From: Diphasiastrum complanatum
Taxonomy: Eukaryota > Streptophyta > Lycopodiopsida > Lycopodiales > Lycopodiaceae
Direction of reading: 5' to 3'
Length of the DNA: 64,000 nt
NCBI GenBank assembly: GCA_029204225.1
Contig: CM055101.1
Span: forward strand, 35,581,648-35,645,647
Shown here: in pieces, positions 28,601 to 37,150 of the stretch
Layout of the letters: every line of letters starts with the position of its first letter
Numbering within the stretch: position 1 is the first letter of the stretch
Position numbers and translations under genes: made by a program
The notes under the pieces: generated by a model
Told to the model about the DNA's origin: nothing
Seen by the model: the letters and a program-made list of their open reading frames with translations, nothing else
Database searches by the model: none

Positions 28601-31600
28601 ATTTGCTGGATTTCTCAGTAGTTTGGAAGCATATCTTTTACAATAGCTTCAGCGCTGAAAAATCAGTTTCCCTCTCTGATTTTCGAGTGTAGATCACTAT
28701 GATCTGAGCGGAAATTCAAGAGGAAGGGAAGAGCAGGTCCATCGCTGTATAGTCAGCCCTCAAATCTGAGTTTCGTATGAAGTTCTGAGTAGATTAGAAG
28801 GAGTTCTGATCTGAAATATTGTAGCAGGGCCAGCGCTGGACAGTAGGGTAGAAATCTCAGAATTTAACCCTGTTTTTCAGAAGTTTTTCAGGAGTCTGAG
28901 TTTCAGACTTGCTTGCTACAGACCAGCGACCTACAGGCTGAGAGTAAATCAGAGAATCAAGGTGATTTCAGAGCTGTAAATTGGACAAATCGGGCCAGAC
29001 AGGTTGCTGACCAACCAGCGAGGGCAGGGACTTCAAAAATTCCGGATTTCTTTTTGTAAACTTCCGGTTTTTACTCGGTTTGTTGGAGCCCCACACCTCA
29101 AATCAGATCAGTCAGCTACTCAACTCAAGAACCGGGAAATTTGGCACCGTTTTGAAGCTTCAAACTGGCATTTTCCGGGACAGCAGGTCTGAAATCTTGG
29201 GGAAAAGAGCTGAAAGGGTTCCTCTTCATAATCTCTTTGGAAGTACAGTCCTCAGAAACAGCTAAGTCATCTTTCCTTTCCCTTGTACAGTTGTAAATTA
29301 GTCTTTAGACTTTTTTCCTTCAGAAGTTAAGGTAGCTCTCTTTCAGTTTCGAAGATGACCACTCCTCAGGGACCTGATCAACCCCAGGAGAGAGGCTTCG
29401 ACGAACTTGAAACAGAAGCCTTGGCTTACAGAAAAGGGAAGGAACCCATGGAAGTAGAAGAACAGGAACAGTTCGCCGAAGAACTCGACGAACTGGTTAC
29501 CAAGGAGCAGTTCCTCCAATTGGTAACAGAAGTGGATGAACTGAAGCTGGCATTAGCCAATTTCAAGTCCAGTGTGGACGACTCGTTCGCTGAACTCAAA
29601 AACTTGATTTTGAGCTCCGCGAAAGGAAGCCTTCCCTCCACTTCTCAGTTATCCCCTTCTCCACTTCCATCAGTTTCGGGTGAGACTTTACGGTCTCACC
29701 CCAGTGTTTTTAAAGATTTAAAGCCTCCTACTTTTAATGGGGAAGAGAAGGATAGAAATGCAGATATTCTACAAACCTTCCTCAGCAAATGGAAGAACAT
29801 TCATGCTCTTAAACAGACCCCTGACCATTTGCAAGCAATTGAGGCCAGTCTTTCTTTAGGGCCTATGGCCTATAAGTGGTGGTTAAATCTCCAGGAGACT
29901 GGGCAGACTCCCCGGTCATGGAAAGCTTTTGAAGAAGCTTTCCTAAGAGAATTTCTACCAGAGAATGAACTTGATAGAGCCTGGGAAGCCTGGGAAAGAA
30001 CAGTAATGGACAAGTCCCTCATCCAATATATCTCGCAATATCGAGAGGCAATTTTAAAGATTAAAAATATGGATGACTATCAAAAAATCAGGGGATTTGT
30101 CCGTGGCCTCAAAGATGAATATAAAGTAGAGGTCCAGAGAAACTCGCCTACTACCCTTGAGCAAGCTCTCAGATATGCTCAAATCTATGATGATTCAGTG
30201 GGTAGGAAGAGAGCGAGACAGCAACCACTTTCTGAGCAGCTTCCTCAGAAAGACTTTCAATTTAAAAAGAAATTTTTAAAAAGAAAGAAAGAAGATAAAT
30301 TTAAAGGTGAAGCTCCTCAGAAACGCCCTTCACACATACAGCCCTTAAAACCAGATGATTTTGAGAAAGCCAAACAAGAACGTTTGTGCTTTGTGTGTAT
30401 GGGCAAGGGACACACAGTCAGACAGTGTCCCAAGGGGCCTTTCACTAAAAAAGATAAAAAACAAGTTCATCTTGTTCAGACTGTATGTTTCCCCAGTGAC
30501 TCGGCAGCTTCCGAGATCAAAGTGTATCATGAAGATCATGAACACTGTTGCCAGCTGACCTCTGCAATGCTAGCGAGACCCTTCAGCTTTGGGCCGCATG
30601 ACCTAGTACGTATGCATGGGAAAGTTGGTAACCAGTCAGTAAGAGTCATGGTTGATGATGGGGCAACCCATAATTTCATCAACCACACCCTGGTTAAAAA
30701 GCTTAAACTACCAGAAGTACCTAGTCAGCATAGGTACATAGTTTCATTAGCTAAGGGTGAAGATAAAAAAATATGGGAAACTATGGTAAGTAAGTTAAAT
30801 CTTGGTATTCAGGGGTACCAAGATCAAATAAACTTTCAGATAATGCACCTGGATCGAACAGACATTGTTCTCGGGAGAGATTGGCTCTACAGTTTAGGAC
30901 CTTCCCTCCACAGAAACTATCAGGAGAACACCCTCAGCTTTCAGTATAAAGGCCGAGAGATCCAGTTGCATGGGGAGCATGATGTTCCCAACAGCCCTAT
31001 GGTCTGCAGTTCAGAGCTCTGTCAGCTAATCGGAGACGAAGACCATCAGGTATTCTTATGTGACTTTCAGTTTATTCCTGAAGTTTCTATTTCCAGTTCT
31101 ATTCAGCAGAAAATCAGTAAATTAGAAACTTTATTGTCTAAATTTAAAGATGTTTTTCCTGAAGATTTGCCACATGGTTTACCACCTAGCAGAGAGGTAG
31201 ATCATGTAATAAACCTAGTACCAGGTACAGCACCTGTTTCTAAACCTCCGTATCGGGTCAGCCGAACAGAGGATGAAGAAATAACTAGGCAGTTAACAGA
31301 CTATCTTGGGAAAGGCCAAATTCAGACCAGTACTTCACCATGGGCCTCACCAGTCCTATTGGTGAAAAAGAAAGAGGGGTCTATGCGTCTTTGCGTAGAT
31401 TACAGAGCCCTCAATAAAGTCACAATTAAGAATAAATACCCTATGCCTCGGGCAGACGAGTTGTTTGATCAACTCGACGGGGCTAAGTTTTTCAGTAAAA
31501 TAGACCTTAGATCGGGATATCATCAAGTCCGTATAAAATCGGAAGATGTCTCGAAAACAGCTTTTAGGACTCGTCACGGTCATTATGAGTTTAAGGTGAT

Positions 31601-34600
31601 GCCATTTGGGCTCACAAATGCTCCAGCTACCTTTATGACCTTGATGAACAGTGTCCTCAGACCATACTTGGGTAAGTTTGTGGTCGTATTTTTAGATGAC
31701 ATCCTCGTCTACAGCAAAACGAGGAAGGAGCATCTAAAACACCTCAGAAAGGTGTTTCGACTGCTCAGAAAGCATAAGCTTTATGCTAAACAATCCAAGT
31801 GTGAATTCTTCGTTGAAGAAGTAGCATATTTGGGTCACATTATCTCTTCAGATGGGATTAAGATGGACCCAAATAAGGTTAAAGCCATACTCAGTTGGCT
31901 GAGACCTCAGAATATTTTGGAACTTCAAATCTTTCTTGGTCTCGCGGGATATTACAGACGATTTGTCAAGGAATATGCTCAGATAGCAGTCCCTATGACA
32001 AATCTTCTTAAGGGGAAGGGAAAGGAGTTCATTTGGGAGTCTGCACAACAGGAGAGCTTTGATGCTCTCAAAACAGCCTTAGCTACAGCACCAGTCTTAA
32101 AAGTCGTCGACCCCAATCAGCCATTTGTGGTCGAAACAGATGCTAGCGACTTTGCAGTAGGCGCTGTGCTAACTCAGGGTGGACGACCAGTTGCGTTCGA
32201 GAGTAAAAAACTCGAGCCAGCTCAGACTAGGTACAGTGCCTATGAAAAGGAACTCTTTTCTATAGTCCATGCCCTTAAGACTTGGAGGCATTATTTGTAT
32301 GGTGCCAACTTTGAGGTCCTGACAGACCATGAGAGTCTCAGATACCTTTGCAATCAACCTGAGCTTAGAGGTCGGAAAGCTCGTTGGGCAGAGTTGATGC
32401 AAGAGTTTGACATGTCTATCAGATATAGGCGTGGAAAATTCAATACAGTAGCAGATGCCCTTAGCAGAATGCCTATGATAAACGAGCTGAGTTTTACTCA
32501 GATTCGTAATGAGTTACTCGAGTCCTTGAGAGGGAAATGCCAGCATGATGCATTCTTCTCTATTATCTGGAACTCAGTCCAGAACAGACAGTTACAGACT
32601 CCAGAACCAGTTCCCGGGGCTGGTGCCAGTTCATCCAAGAATACGGCAGCTTCCGTTGAGGATGATGATGAGTCCGAGTATACGTCGTCAGATGACGTTG
32701 AGGATTCTGAGCCTGTATTACCCAAGCAAACCCCAGTGGTTGAGGGTCAGTTGACTCAAGGATTCAAATGGAAACAGTATTCCATTCAGGATGAGTACTT
32801 GCTCTATAGAGATAGAGTATGTGTCCCCAATTCAGAGGATTATAGGCAGCAGGTCCTATATGAATGTCATGACAATCCTAGCGCGGGACACCCAGGCATA
32901 CAGAAGACCTATGAGCTTCTTCGTAGGCAATTTTTCTGGCCCAGTATGAAAAAGGACGTCCACCAGTATGTAACCAGTTGCCAGAAATGTCAAGTAAATA
33001 AAGCAGAGCGTTTAAAGGCAGGAGGGTTGTTGCATCCCTTAGAAATACCAGCTGGTAAATGGGAGAGTATCTCCATGGATTTTATAGTAGGCCTGCCTAA
33101 AACCCAAAAGGGTAATGACGCTATATGGGTCACAGTTGACCGTCTGACCAAAATGGCTCATTTTATTCCGACCAAAACAACCGTTAGAGCTCCAGAGTTA
33201 GCGAGGTTGTTTGTAGACGGGCTATTTAAATTGTACGGTCTACCTTCCGGCATAGTCAGCGACCGGGACAGTAAGTTTACTGGAAATTTTTGGAAGGCAG
33301 TATTCCATCATCTCCATACTAAACTTAATATGAGTACCACCGACCATCCACAGACGGACGGTCAAACAGAAAGGGTAAATCAAGTGCTGGAGGATATGCT
33401 TCGTGCATACGTCAGCAAGAGGCAGACTAATTGGGAGGAGTATCTCTCGATATTAGAGTTTGCTTACAACAGTACCAAACATTCAGCTACGGGATACAGC
33501 CCATTTATGCTGATGTACGGTTTTCAGCCACGCTCACTCACAGCTGTAGGGTTTAAACAAGAAAAAGTTGAAGCAGCCAGAAACTTTTTAGAAGACCTAA
33601 ACCAGATGATAGAACATGCTAAGCGTAGCATTAGACAATCCCAGGATCGAGCCAGGCATTATGCAGATCCACACAGACGGGATGTGCAGTTCTCCACTGG
33701 TGAGAAAGTCTACTTGAGAGTCCCAGTTGACTCTAAAACCCTCAAATCAGGAGTGTGTGCTAAGTTGTCTCCAAGGTATTGTGGTCCCTTTACCATCAGT
33801 AGGAGACTAGGCGAGGTCACCTATGAACTAGAACTCCCACACAGCAGTAAGGTTTTTCCAGTTTTTCATGTAAGTCAGTTACGAAAAGCCTTAACCAGAT
33901 CAGATAATCTGGTAGGGGACAGTGTTCTAGTTCTCCCATTGGATCCTCAACAACCTCCACATGAACCAGAGGAAATTCTTGATAGTAGAGAGACGCAGAC
34001 TCGTCATACTCTATACCGAGAATATCTGGTTAAGTGGAATGATCAGCCTGTTGAGAATGCCACTTGGGAAAGAGGCAGCGTCCTTCGCAAGATTTTTCCA
34101 GACTTTGTCTTAGAGGACCAAGACGGTTCTTAAGGGGGAGGGAGTGTTACGAGCTCGTAACCAGTGCCGAACCCTAGAGAACATAGATAGGTCAGATACC
34201 ACAGTCAGGGTCGTGTCCAGCGTACATGACCAACAGGGCAAGACAGTGTGAGTAGTGTGCCCCAGCACGGTCCATAGCCATGGCGGGCCTAACACAGCCT
34301 AGGGACCCTGTCAGCAGGATAGGGCCCCCAGTTGGGTCCCGACGTGCAGTCGGCCACGTCAGTGCCACGTGGCCGACACTTGGCAGTAGCATGCTACCAG
34401 TCCTCACACTGGGCTAGGAGGGGCTTACTCTATATCAGGGAGTAGGCAAGGTTGGGTGGATCAATTAGTGTTTGCCCTACTGTGGTGTTAGGATCTATTA
34501 CACTGAGTGATTGTGTTTCCTCGTTTTTTATAAATATTTTCTGGAGATTTCTTTCCCTGGCCAAAAAACAACACAGCTGAGAATGACTTTTTACCTGCAA

Positions 34601-35234
34601 AGAAGACCAATTGCCCGAAAATTTTGATAAAGCTTCCACAAAAGCTGATATTGCACGTACTGCCTGAAGCTGTAGCCCTGCATCTGAATTAAACCACCTC
34701 CTTTGCCCTTCTTGTTGCCTGCACAGGAAGCAATTGTGTAACATTCAATTCATACCAAGAGCTAATTAAATCCTATTAAAAGCATAAAAACGTAATCAAA
34801 CTACACAAATTGATTACCCACTAACTAAACCCTAGCCACCCAAAGCCTCGGCAGAGGGTAGGAGGTGCCTTTGCAAAGGCAATTGATGGTAGGCAAGAGA
34901 GCAAGTACAAAAATATGCAAGGAAGGTGCGATCTTATGTACTAGAATATACTCGACTAAAAACAATTTGGGCCACGGAAATTTGCAAGGCAGTACACGAT
35001 TCCTGAACAGTGTGAAATCTTAATCTGATCTGATTAGCTCATCTGAATCCCAGAAAAGCATGCCAGGCACATGAATTCAGAAAGCGAGAAGCCATACAAA
35101 GAAGGCGGGGGACGCAAGCCCAACTGCAAAGTGGCTTGCATGCGTTGCGTTGTCTGGTGCAAGCGATCATCGAAGTTTGGGTGCTGAGGCGATCCCAAGG
35201 GCTTGTGTTGCCCATCCCGATGCTTCCTGGGCAT
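10093..35234 (-). CDS. ARM-repeat protein with two BTB/POZ domains (eight exons)
   Basis: Minus-strand exons: 35234-35098, 34718-34595, 14291-13757, 13564-13370, 13214-12733, 12386-11061, 10828-10670 and 10534-10093. All junctions keep phase except those of exon 4. The product is about 1130 residues: a short N-terminus, helical ARM/HEAT-like repeats to about residue 800, one BTB domain near the end of exon 6, and a second BTB domain plus helical tail in exons 7-8. This order matches the plant family of Arabidopsis At1g04390, about 1000 residues long. By family knowledge BTB domains recruit substrates to CUL3 ubiquitin ligases, and ARM repeats bind partner proteins; the actual substrate is unknown. 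Oddities: intron 2 is 20.3 kb of nested retrotransposons, intron 7 begins inside a TC microsatellite, and exon 4 needs a one-base frame correction, so the gene may be inactive in this assembly. I am confident of the family and less sure that it is functional. Confidence 0.85.
10609..10668. repeat. (GA)n microsatellite at a splice donor
   Basis: An uninterrupted GA run (TC on the gene strand) begins right after the GT of the intron 7 donor at 10669-10668. Confidence 0.97.
10670..10828 (-). CDS. ARM-BTB gene, exon 7 (second BTB domain, start)
   Basis: The 159-nt exon follows TTTGTCTTTCAG and encodes [13 protein letters not shown], then [20 protein letters not shown], the classic BTB core with the His-Arg-x-Val-Leu motif. 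The donor reads CAG|GTCTCTCTC, so the intron starts within a microsatellite. Confidence 0.88.
11061..12386 (-). CDS. ARM-BTB gene, exon 6 (large exon with first BTB domain)
   Basis: The 1326-nt exon begins in phase 2 after GGTGCTACAG and reads [14 protein letters not shown] onward; the donor is GTGAGT. Its last third holds the first BTB/POZ domain: [20 protein letters not shown], then a charged insert of about 50 residues, then [18 protein letters not shown] and [13 protein letters not shown]. The region before it is helical. Confidence 0.9.
12733..13214 (-). CDS. ARM-BTB gene, exon 5
   Basis: The 482-nt exon starts [16 protein letters not shown] in phase 0 and ends SFA plus two bases at donor GTAGGT. 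It encodes helical ARM-like repeats with an acidic linker near [12 protein letters not shown]. Confidence 0.88.
13370..13564 (-). CDS. ARM-BTB gene, exon 4 (frame problem)
   Basis: The downstream part is clearly coding ([19 protein letters not shown] to HLFALLG) and ends at GGG|GTAATG in phase 0. The best acceptor is CTCTCAACAG at 13565, but entering from exon 3 in phase 1 the frame hits TGA near 13528. The other possible acceptor, GCTGAG at 13526, would need phase 0. Either a one-base indel lies near 13535-13545, or the upstream junction is unusual. Confidence 0.65.
13757..14291 (-). CDS. ARM-BTB gene, exon 3
   Basis: The 535-nt exon begins after ATCCTGCAG with [20 protein letters not shown] and ends RSSTRI at donor G|GTATGA, leaving phase 1. 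It encodes ARM/HEAT-like helices, including [20 protein letters not shown]. Confidence 0.85.
14292..14789. other. Intron 2, gene-proximal part without mobile DNA
   Basis: Intron sequence next to exon 3, with an A-rich tract near 14360. No coding signal seen. Confidence 0.5.
14790..15371 (-). mobile_element. 3' LTR of broken copia element D (approximate)
   Basis: On the minus strand a polypurine tract (AAGGAGGG) is followed at 15371 by TGTTAGAATAATAAATG, a normal LTR start, and an AATAAA signal lies inside. The far end near 14790 is a guess; no matching 5' LTR remains. Confidence 0.5.
15472..16112 (-). pseudogene. Copia element D, reverse transcriptase end and RNase H
   Basis: The open minus-strand frame reads [55 protein letters not shown] and [12 protein letters not shown], then ends [10 protein letters not shown]. 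These are the standard C-terminal motifs of Ty1/copia Pol. The rest of RT is missing: the frame stops at the Ty3 LTR beginning at 16113. The other half of the element lies at 25725-27296. Confidence 0.9.
16113..16470 (-). mobile_element. 3' LTR of Ty3 chromovirus copy A
   Basis: This 358 bp LTR belongs to the same family as copies B and C (TGTTACGAGCTCGTAAC at its 5' end on the minus strand). It is flanked by copia sequence at 16112 and Ty3 internal sequence with a polypurine tract from 16471. It carries several substitutions relative to the other LTRs. Confidence 0.93.
16471..19353 (-). pseudogene. Ty3 chromovirus copy A, pol remnant
   Basis: Internal sequence from the polypurine tract back to the start of RT. 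Integrase is at 16730-17845 with the HHCC-type and DD35E regions; RNase H is at 18031-18486; RT is at 18493-19017 with FLDD; the RT start is at 19077-19345. Stops and frameshifts separate these blocks (near 16735, 17846, 18011-18030, 18490 and 19080), so it is dead. It was cut at 19353 by copy B. Its continuation is at 25620-25724; its gag, protease and 5' LTR are missing. Confidence 0.93.
19349..19353. repeat. Target-site duplication of copy B, left (GGCTG)
   Basis: GGCTG here matches GGCTG at 25620-25624 on the other side of copy B. Confidence 0.95.
19712..24490 (-). pseudogene. Copy B gag-pol with two frameshifts
   Basis: The reading frame starts at ATG 24490 ([15 protein letters not shown]). 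It is broken near 24205, where one base is missing relative to copy C, then open from 24017 to about 21800, broken again by a missing base near 21811, and open to the stop at 19723. All domains are recognisable: CCHC knuckle, protease with D-D-G, RT with FLDD, RNase H with TDASDF, integrase and chromodomain. It lacks a short in-frame duplication (AWEAWE) present in copy C. It cannot make a full polyprotein but could be mobilised in trans. Confidence 0.93.
25247..25260 (-). other. Primer binding site of copy B (iMet type)
   Basis: On the minus strand, TGGTATCAGAGCCA directly follows the 5' LTR; this is the complement of the plant initiator-Met tRNA 3' end. Confidence 0.9.
25620..25724 (-). pseudogene. 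Ty3 copy A, 5'-side stub fused to copia
   Basis: After the target duplication of B, copy A resumes exactly where it was cut at 19353. It continues for about 100 bp ([16 protein letters not shown] region between protease and RT) and then changes abruptly into copia integrase at 25725. Confidence 0.93.
25725..26907 (-). pseudogene. Copia element D, protease end, GAG-pre-IN and integrase
   Basis: The open minus-strand frame begins with a degenerate protease motif ([10 protein letters not shown], Val where Gly is usual) and continues through [14 protein letters not shown] (GAG-pre-integrase). The integrase has [16 protein letters not shown] and [19 protein letters not shown], consistent with a DD-E core. 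It then reads DDKGVKCIF and runs in frame into the Ty3 stub at 25724. It is the same family as the element at 62.9-64 kb. Confidence 0.93.
26908..27296 (-). pseudogene. Copia element D, gag C-terminus
   Basis: The minus strand encodes a basic Lys/Gly-rich stretch and a CCHC knuckle ([14 protein letters not shown]), closely similar to the element at 63.7 kb, with frame breaks towards protease. Similarity ends at about 27296, so the 5' LTR and most of gag are lost. Confidence 0.85.
27297..28097. other. Intron 2 spacer with nested palindromes
   Basis: No coding signal. At 27620-27677 lie TTCAAAAAC/GTTTTTGAA arms with a 2-nt loop, an outer GAAACGCG/CGCGTTTC pair, and the perfect palindrome GCGTTTCTAGAAACGC at 27662-27677. 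Confidence 0.6.
28098..28102. repeat. Target-site duplication of copy C, left (CTGAG)
   Basis: CTGAG at 28098-28102 is repeated at 34503-34507 on the other side of copy C. Confidence 0.96.
28103..28460 (+). repeat. 5' LTR of copy C
   Basis: Starts TGTTACGAGCTCGTAAC and ends ATCTATTACA. The first 17 bases hold a perfect 16-nt palindrome (28104-28119). Confidence 0.97.
28462..28475 (+). other. Primer binding site of copy C (iMet type)
   Basis: TGGTATCAGAGCCA lies one base after the 5' LTR and matches the complement of the initiator-Met tRNA 3' end. Confidence 0.95.
29355..34133 (+). CDS. Gag-Pol polyprotein of Ty3 chromovirus copy C
   Basis: A single 1592-codon frame from ATG 29355 to TAA 34131-34133. 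Gag covers about residues 1-340 and ends in a CCHC knuckle at 345-358. Protease has D434-D435-G436-A-T where D-S/T-G is usual. RT is about 660-880 with FLDD at 779-782. RNase H starts near TDASDF (D929). Integrase has an HHCC-type finger (H1172, H1179, C1209, C1212) and a DD35E core (D1242, D1303, E1339). A chromodomain occupies about 1538-1584, with YLVKWN and ENATWE. Chromodomains tether integration to marked chromatin in this lineage. Gag and Pol share one frame, so their ratio must be set after translation or by other means. Relative to copy B it has a short tandem duplication (AWEAWE). The only odd catalytic residue is the protease one. Confidence 0.97.
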   Translation: MTTPQGPDQPQERGFDELETEALAYRKGKEPMEVEEQEQFAEELDELVTKEQFLQLVTEVDELKLALANFKSSVDDSFAELKNLILSSAKGSLPSTSQLSPSPLPSVSGETLRSHPSVFKDLKPPTFNGEEKDRNADILQTFLSKWKNIHALKQTPDHLQAIEASLSLGPMAYKWWLNLQETGQTPRSWKAFEEAFLREFLPENELDRAWEAWERTVMDKSLIQYISQYREAILKIKNMDDYQKIRGFVRGLKDEYKVEVQRNSPTTLEQALRYAQIYDDSVGRKRARQQPLSEQLPQKDFQFKKKFLKRKKEDKFKGEAPQKRPSHIQPLKPDDFEKAKQERLCFVCMGKGHTVRQCPKGPFTKKDKKQVHLVQTVCFPSDSAASEIKVYHEDHEHCCQLTSAMLARPFSFGPHDLVRMHGKVGNQSVRVMVDDGATHNFINHTLVKKLKLPEVPSQHRYIVSLAKGEDKKIWETMVSKLNLGIQGYQDQINFQIMHLDRTDIVLGRDWLYSLGPSLHRNYQENTLSFQYKGREIQLHGEHDVPNSPMVCSSELCQLIGDEDHQVFLCDFQFIPEVSISSSIQQKISKLETLLSKFKDVFPEDLPHGLPPSREVDHVINLVPGTAPVSKPPYRVSRTEDEEITRQLTDYLGKGQIQTSTSPWASPVLLVKKKEGSMRLCVDYRALNKVTIKNKYPMPRADELFDQLDGAKFFSKIDLRSGYHQVRIKSEDVSKTAFRTRHGHYEFKVMPFGLTNAPATFMTLMNSVLRPYLGKFVVVFLDDILVYSKTRKEHLKHLRKVFRLLRKHKLYAKQSKCEFFVEEVAYLGHIISSDGIKMDPNKVKAILSWLRPQNILELQIFLGLAGYYRRFVKEYAQIAVPMTNLLKGKGKEFIWESAQQESFDALKTALATAPVLKVVDPNQPFVVETDASDFAVGAVLTQGGRPVAFESKKLEPAQTRYSAYEKELFSIVHALKTWRHYLYGANFEVLTDHESLRYLCNQPELRGRKARWAELMQEFDMSIRYRRGKFNTVADALSRMPMINELSFTQIRNELLESLRGKCQHDAFFSIIWNSVQNRQLQTPEPVPGAGASSSKNTAASVEDDDESEYTSSDDVEDSEPVLPKQTPVVEGQLTQGFKWKQYSIQDEYLLYRDRVCVPNSEDYRQQVLYECHDNPSAGHPGIQKTYELLRRQFFWPSMKKDVHQYVTSCQKCQVNKAERLKAGGLLHPLEIPAGKWESISMDFIVGLPKTQKGNDAIWVTVDRLTKMAHFIPTKTTVRAPELARLFVDGLFKLYGLPSGIVSDRDSKFTGNFWKAVFHHLHTKLNMSTTDHPQTDGQTERVNQVLEDMLRAYVSKRQTNWEEYLSILEFAYNSTKHSATGYSPFMLMYGFQPRSLTAVGFKQEKVEAARNFLEDLNQMIEHAKRSIRQSQDRARHYADPHRRDVQFSTGEKVYLRVPVDSKTLKSGVCAKLSPRYCGPFTISRRLGEVTYELELPHSSKVFPVFHVSQLRKALTRSDNLVGDSVLVLPLDPQQPPHEPEEILDSRETQTRHTLYREYLVKWNDQPVENATWERGSVLRKIFPDFVLEDQDGS
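34132..34144 (+). other. Polypurine tract of copy C
   Basis: AAGGGGGAGGGAG lies directly before the 3' LTR and overlaps the stop codon; it primes plus-strand synthesis. Confidence 0.9.
34145..34502 (+). repeat. 3' LTR of copy C
   Basis: 358 bp, read as identical to the 5' LTR. Transcription starting here would run antisense into exons 2 and 1 of the ARM-BTB gene. Confidence 0.97.
34503..34507. repeat. Target-site duplication of copy C, right (CTGAG)
   Basis: Partner of 28098-28102. Confidence 0.96.
34595..34718 (-). CDS. ARM-BTB gene, exon 2
   Basis: The exon follows acceptor CTGTGCAG and ends at donor CAG|GTAAAA. It is 124 nt, enters in phase 2 and leaves in phase 0, and encodes [20 protein letters not shown] and a further helix. 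It joins exon 3 over the giant intron. Confidence 0.85.
35098..35234 (-). CDS. ARM-BTB gene, exon 1 with start codon
   Basis: The ATG at 35234 opens a 137-nt coding exon starting [12 protein letters not shown] and including [18 protein letters not shown], the N-terminal helix seen in this family. The donor GTATGG leaves phase 2, which fits exon 2. A longer open frame upstream (to 35332) was not chosen because the TATA-like site near 35380 and family resemblance favour this ATG. Confidence 0.75.
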
Positions 35235-35375
35235 AGTATCTGTCTATGCGGTGATGTATCAGCTAACAGATGCTGGCGACGACAGCAAATTAGGCAGGTA
35301 TGCATGCATCGATCGAGCAACCAAGAAAGCACAGCTCCTTCACCCTAAACTACTCCCAATTGACTATGAACAAAT

Positions 35376-35387
35376 GGATATATAGCC
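35376..35387 (-). promoter_or_regulatory. Candidate TATA box of the ARM-BTB gene
   Basis: On the minus strand, GGCTATATATCC lies about 145 bp upstream of the exon 1 ATG. Position and sequence fit a core promoter. No experimental support; decayed Ty3 sequence begins only about 100 bp further upstream. Confidence 0.45.
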
Positions 35388-35489
35388 AACAGCAGCAGGA
35401 GGAGGCTTCCAACTCTATTGCTTTTCTCAAACACAAAAGAAACCAACTAAAAACACTTTTTGTTTTGGCAATAGGGGACGCATTGCAAG

Positions 35490-36045
35490 ATGGTTAATTT
35501 TAATAATTGAGTTTGATTTTCGAGTTGTGGTTCGGAAAGTAAAACAACATTATCTTGCTGATCATGTTTCTAGAATACAAATAACACCATCACATTTCTA
35601 GAATACAAACAACACCAGTTAATAATGAAGTTGATGATAAACTACCGGATACTGTTGTTGCCTTGCAAAGGCAATACTATGTGGTGAGGTTGGTCAATGG
35701 ACTTTAGAATAAAATCAATGTTAAAGGCTAATATGTCATGACGGTCTAAACTTTTAAGGCTTGGACTTTGGGTAAGAGCTAAACTATCATGCATTTGTTG
35801 CCATTTACAAAATTCTACCATGGCATGCAGATAGTGCATGATTGTACATTGTCATGCAAACATTGATGCAAACAATGCATGATGGCGATGCTTTTCTTTT
35901 TACAATTTTGTCGTTTCGTAATGGACTATTGTTCAAGAAAGGGAAGATATGTGTGCTTAGTGTGGATGCTATCAAAAAGAAAATAATTTATGAATGTTAT
36001 GACCATAGCTTGTTAGTGAAGACAAATAAATAAAAAGTGATGCAA
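35490..36045 (+). pseudogene. Old Ty3 element, RNase H end and integrase finger
   Basis: The plus strand reads EFDFRVVVRKVKQHYLADHV then NEVDDKLPDTVV, typical of the Ty3 RNase H end in plant Athila/Tat-type elements. Near 35930-36020 it reads GLLFKKGKICVLSVDAIKKK and IIYECYDHS, the integrase finger region. Many stops and frameshifts. The element is cut at 36050 by copia E and resumes at 42580. Confidence 0.75.
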
Positions 36046-36050
36046 TTTGG
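36046..36050. repeat. Target-site duplication of copia E, left (TTTGG)
   Basis: TTTGG here matches 42575-42579 and marks the exact ends of copia E. Confidence 0.85.
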
Positions 36051-37150
36051 TGATGAGAAAATCGAGTTAGCGCTCTAACACCACTGTTGGGAGTTGAGCG
36101 GTGCTCCGATACGAATGATGAGAATCGTGAGAAGAAAGTTTCACGAAAAACATTCGCGACTCTCTTTCGAGATTCGGATGGAATTCAGATGCGTTCGCTG
36201 CGCACTGCCAGCTGAAACACTCCTACAATCCTCCAGAGGGTAGTCATGTACTACTGATCTACGTTCATAAAATTAATATAGCATTTGACTTCATTACAAC
36301 CAAGGTGCGAAAATCAACAAGAAAACTCAAACATATTAAAATAAACAGCATAAGCATTCGACATTCAAGATCAGACACAACCAAAAAATAATCTATATTG
36401 ATTTTCTCTTATTTCTTCAGGGCACTGCATGCGAATCCACGCAGTGCGTTGGCGTGAGAGAAGCACGGTTCTCTCACGAGTATTAGTTTCGCTTTACTAG
36501 CGGACAATCGGATCTTCTGATCCTAGACATAATTGTCTTCTCGCACGCAGGCGAAGCTTCCGTGTGTGTTCGTCTTTATTGCTTACTAGCATCAGACTAC
36601 TTCTTGTTCTTCTTTTCTTACTCGGTTACACACTGTGTATCCTATTGATATATGTCAAGTATTATTCAGTAAGTACAGTCTCTCTATGCAAATCTAATAT
36701 TAGAGTGATTAACCATCTACAACTAACCAGAGAATTACAAGAGTGGCAGTTTAGCCACGACCTAGGAAGTATCTACTGACGTCATGCCATCAGGTCAGAT
36801 CTCTGTACTTCTGGTACTTGCGTGATCTCTGGTAGTACTCCTTGGAGCATGAGGACAGAACAGGTTTTGTTTCCACCGTTGATTTCGTTTACCTCGTTCG
36901 CCTTTCTCTCGTATAGGACCGCAAGGGAATCTCGTTTGTGGATCGTTCGTGTTCGTGAACCGTTGGTCTTCGTCTTCGTTGACTTTCGTGTTCACGAAAC
37001 TCTTCGTGTTTTGTGTCTTCAGATGTTCGAGTTCACGAAGATGCTCGTCGTCATCTTCGTTGACTTTCGTGTTCGCGAAACTCTTCGTGTATCGTGTCGA
37101 GGGGCTGTAAGCTATCAAGGCTTTGTGTTCATAAACACTTTGTTTCTTCA
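36051..37150 (-). repeat. 3' LTR of copia E
   Basis: 1100 bp. Its start on the plus map, TGATGAGAAAATC, directly follows the target duplication. It contains a decayed second primer-site motif at about 36072-36084 and repeated GACTTTCGTGTTC/GAAACTCTTCGTG motifs near 36980-37100. Confidence 0.9.

Larger units (their letters stand above)
28103..34502 (+). mobile_element. Intact Ty3 chromovirus, copy C
   Basis: This is a 6400 bp LTR retrotransposon. Its LTRs at 28103-28460 and 34145-34502 (358 bp each) show no difference on reading. It has a 5 bp target duplication CTGAG, an iMet primer site after the 5' LTR, an 880 nt leader, one uninterrupted gag-pol frame and a polypurine tract before the 3' LTR. 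It lies in intron 2 of the ARM-BTB gene in the opposite orientation, 92 bp from the exon 2 donor. Everything needed for transposition seems present, so this copy may be active or only recently inserted. Confidence 0.98.

Noticed and set aside
35034-35332. Longer alternative first exon starting upstream at 35332
   Set aside because: Different frame from the exon that joins exon 2 in phase; likely 5' UTR.
36051-37150. A tandem or shared-LTR arrangement of copia E
   Set aside because: A primer-site-like motif next to the apparent LTR edge first suggested a second element, but the TTTGG duplication shows the motif is inside the LTR on both sides.
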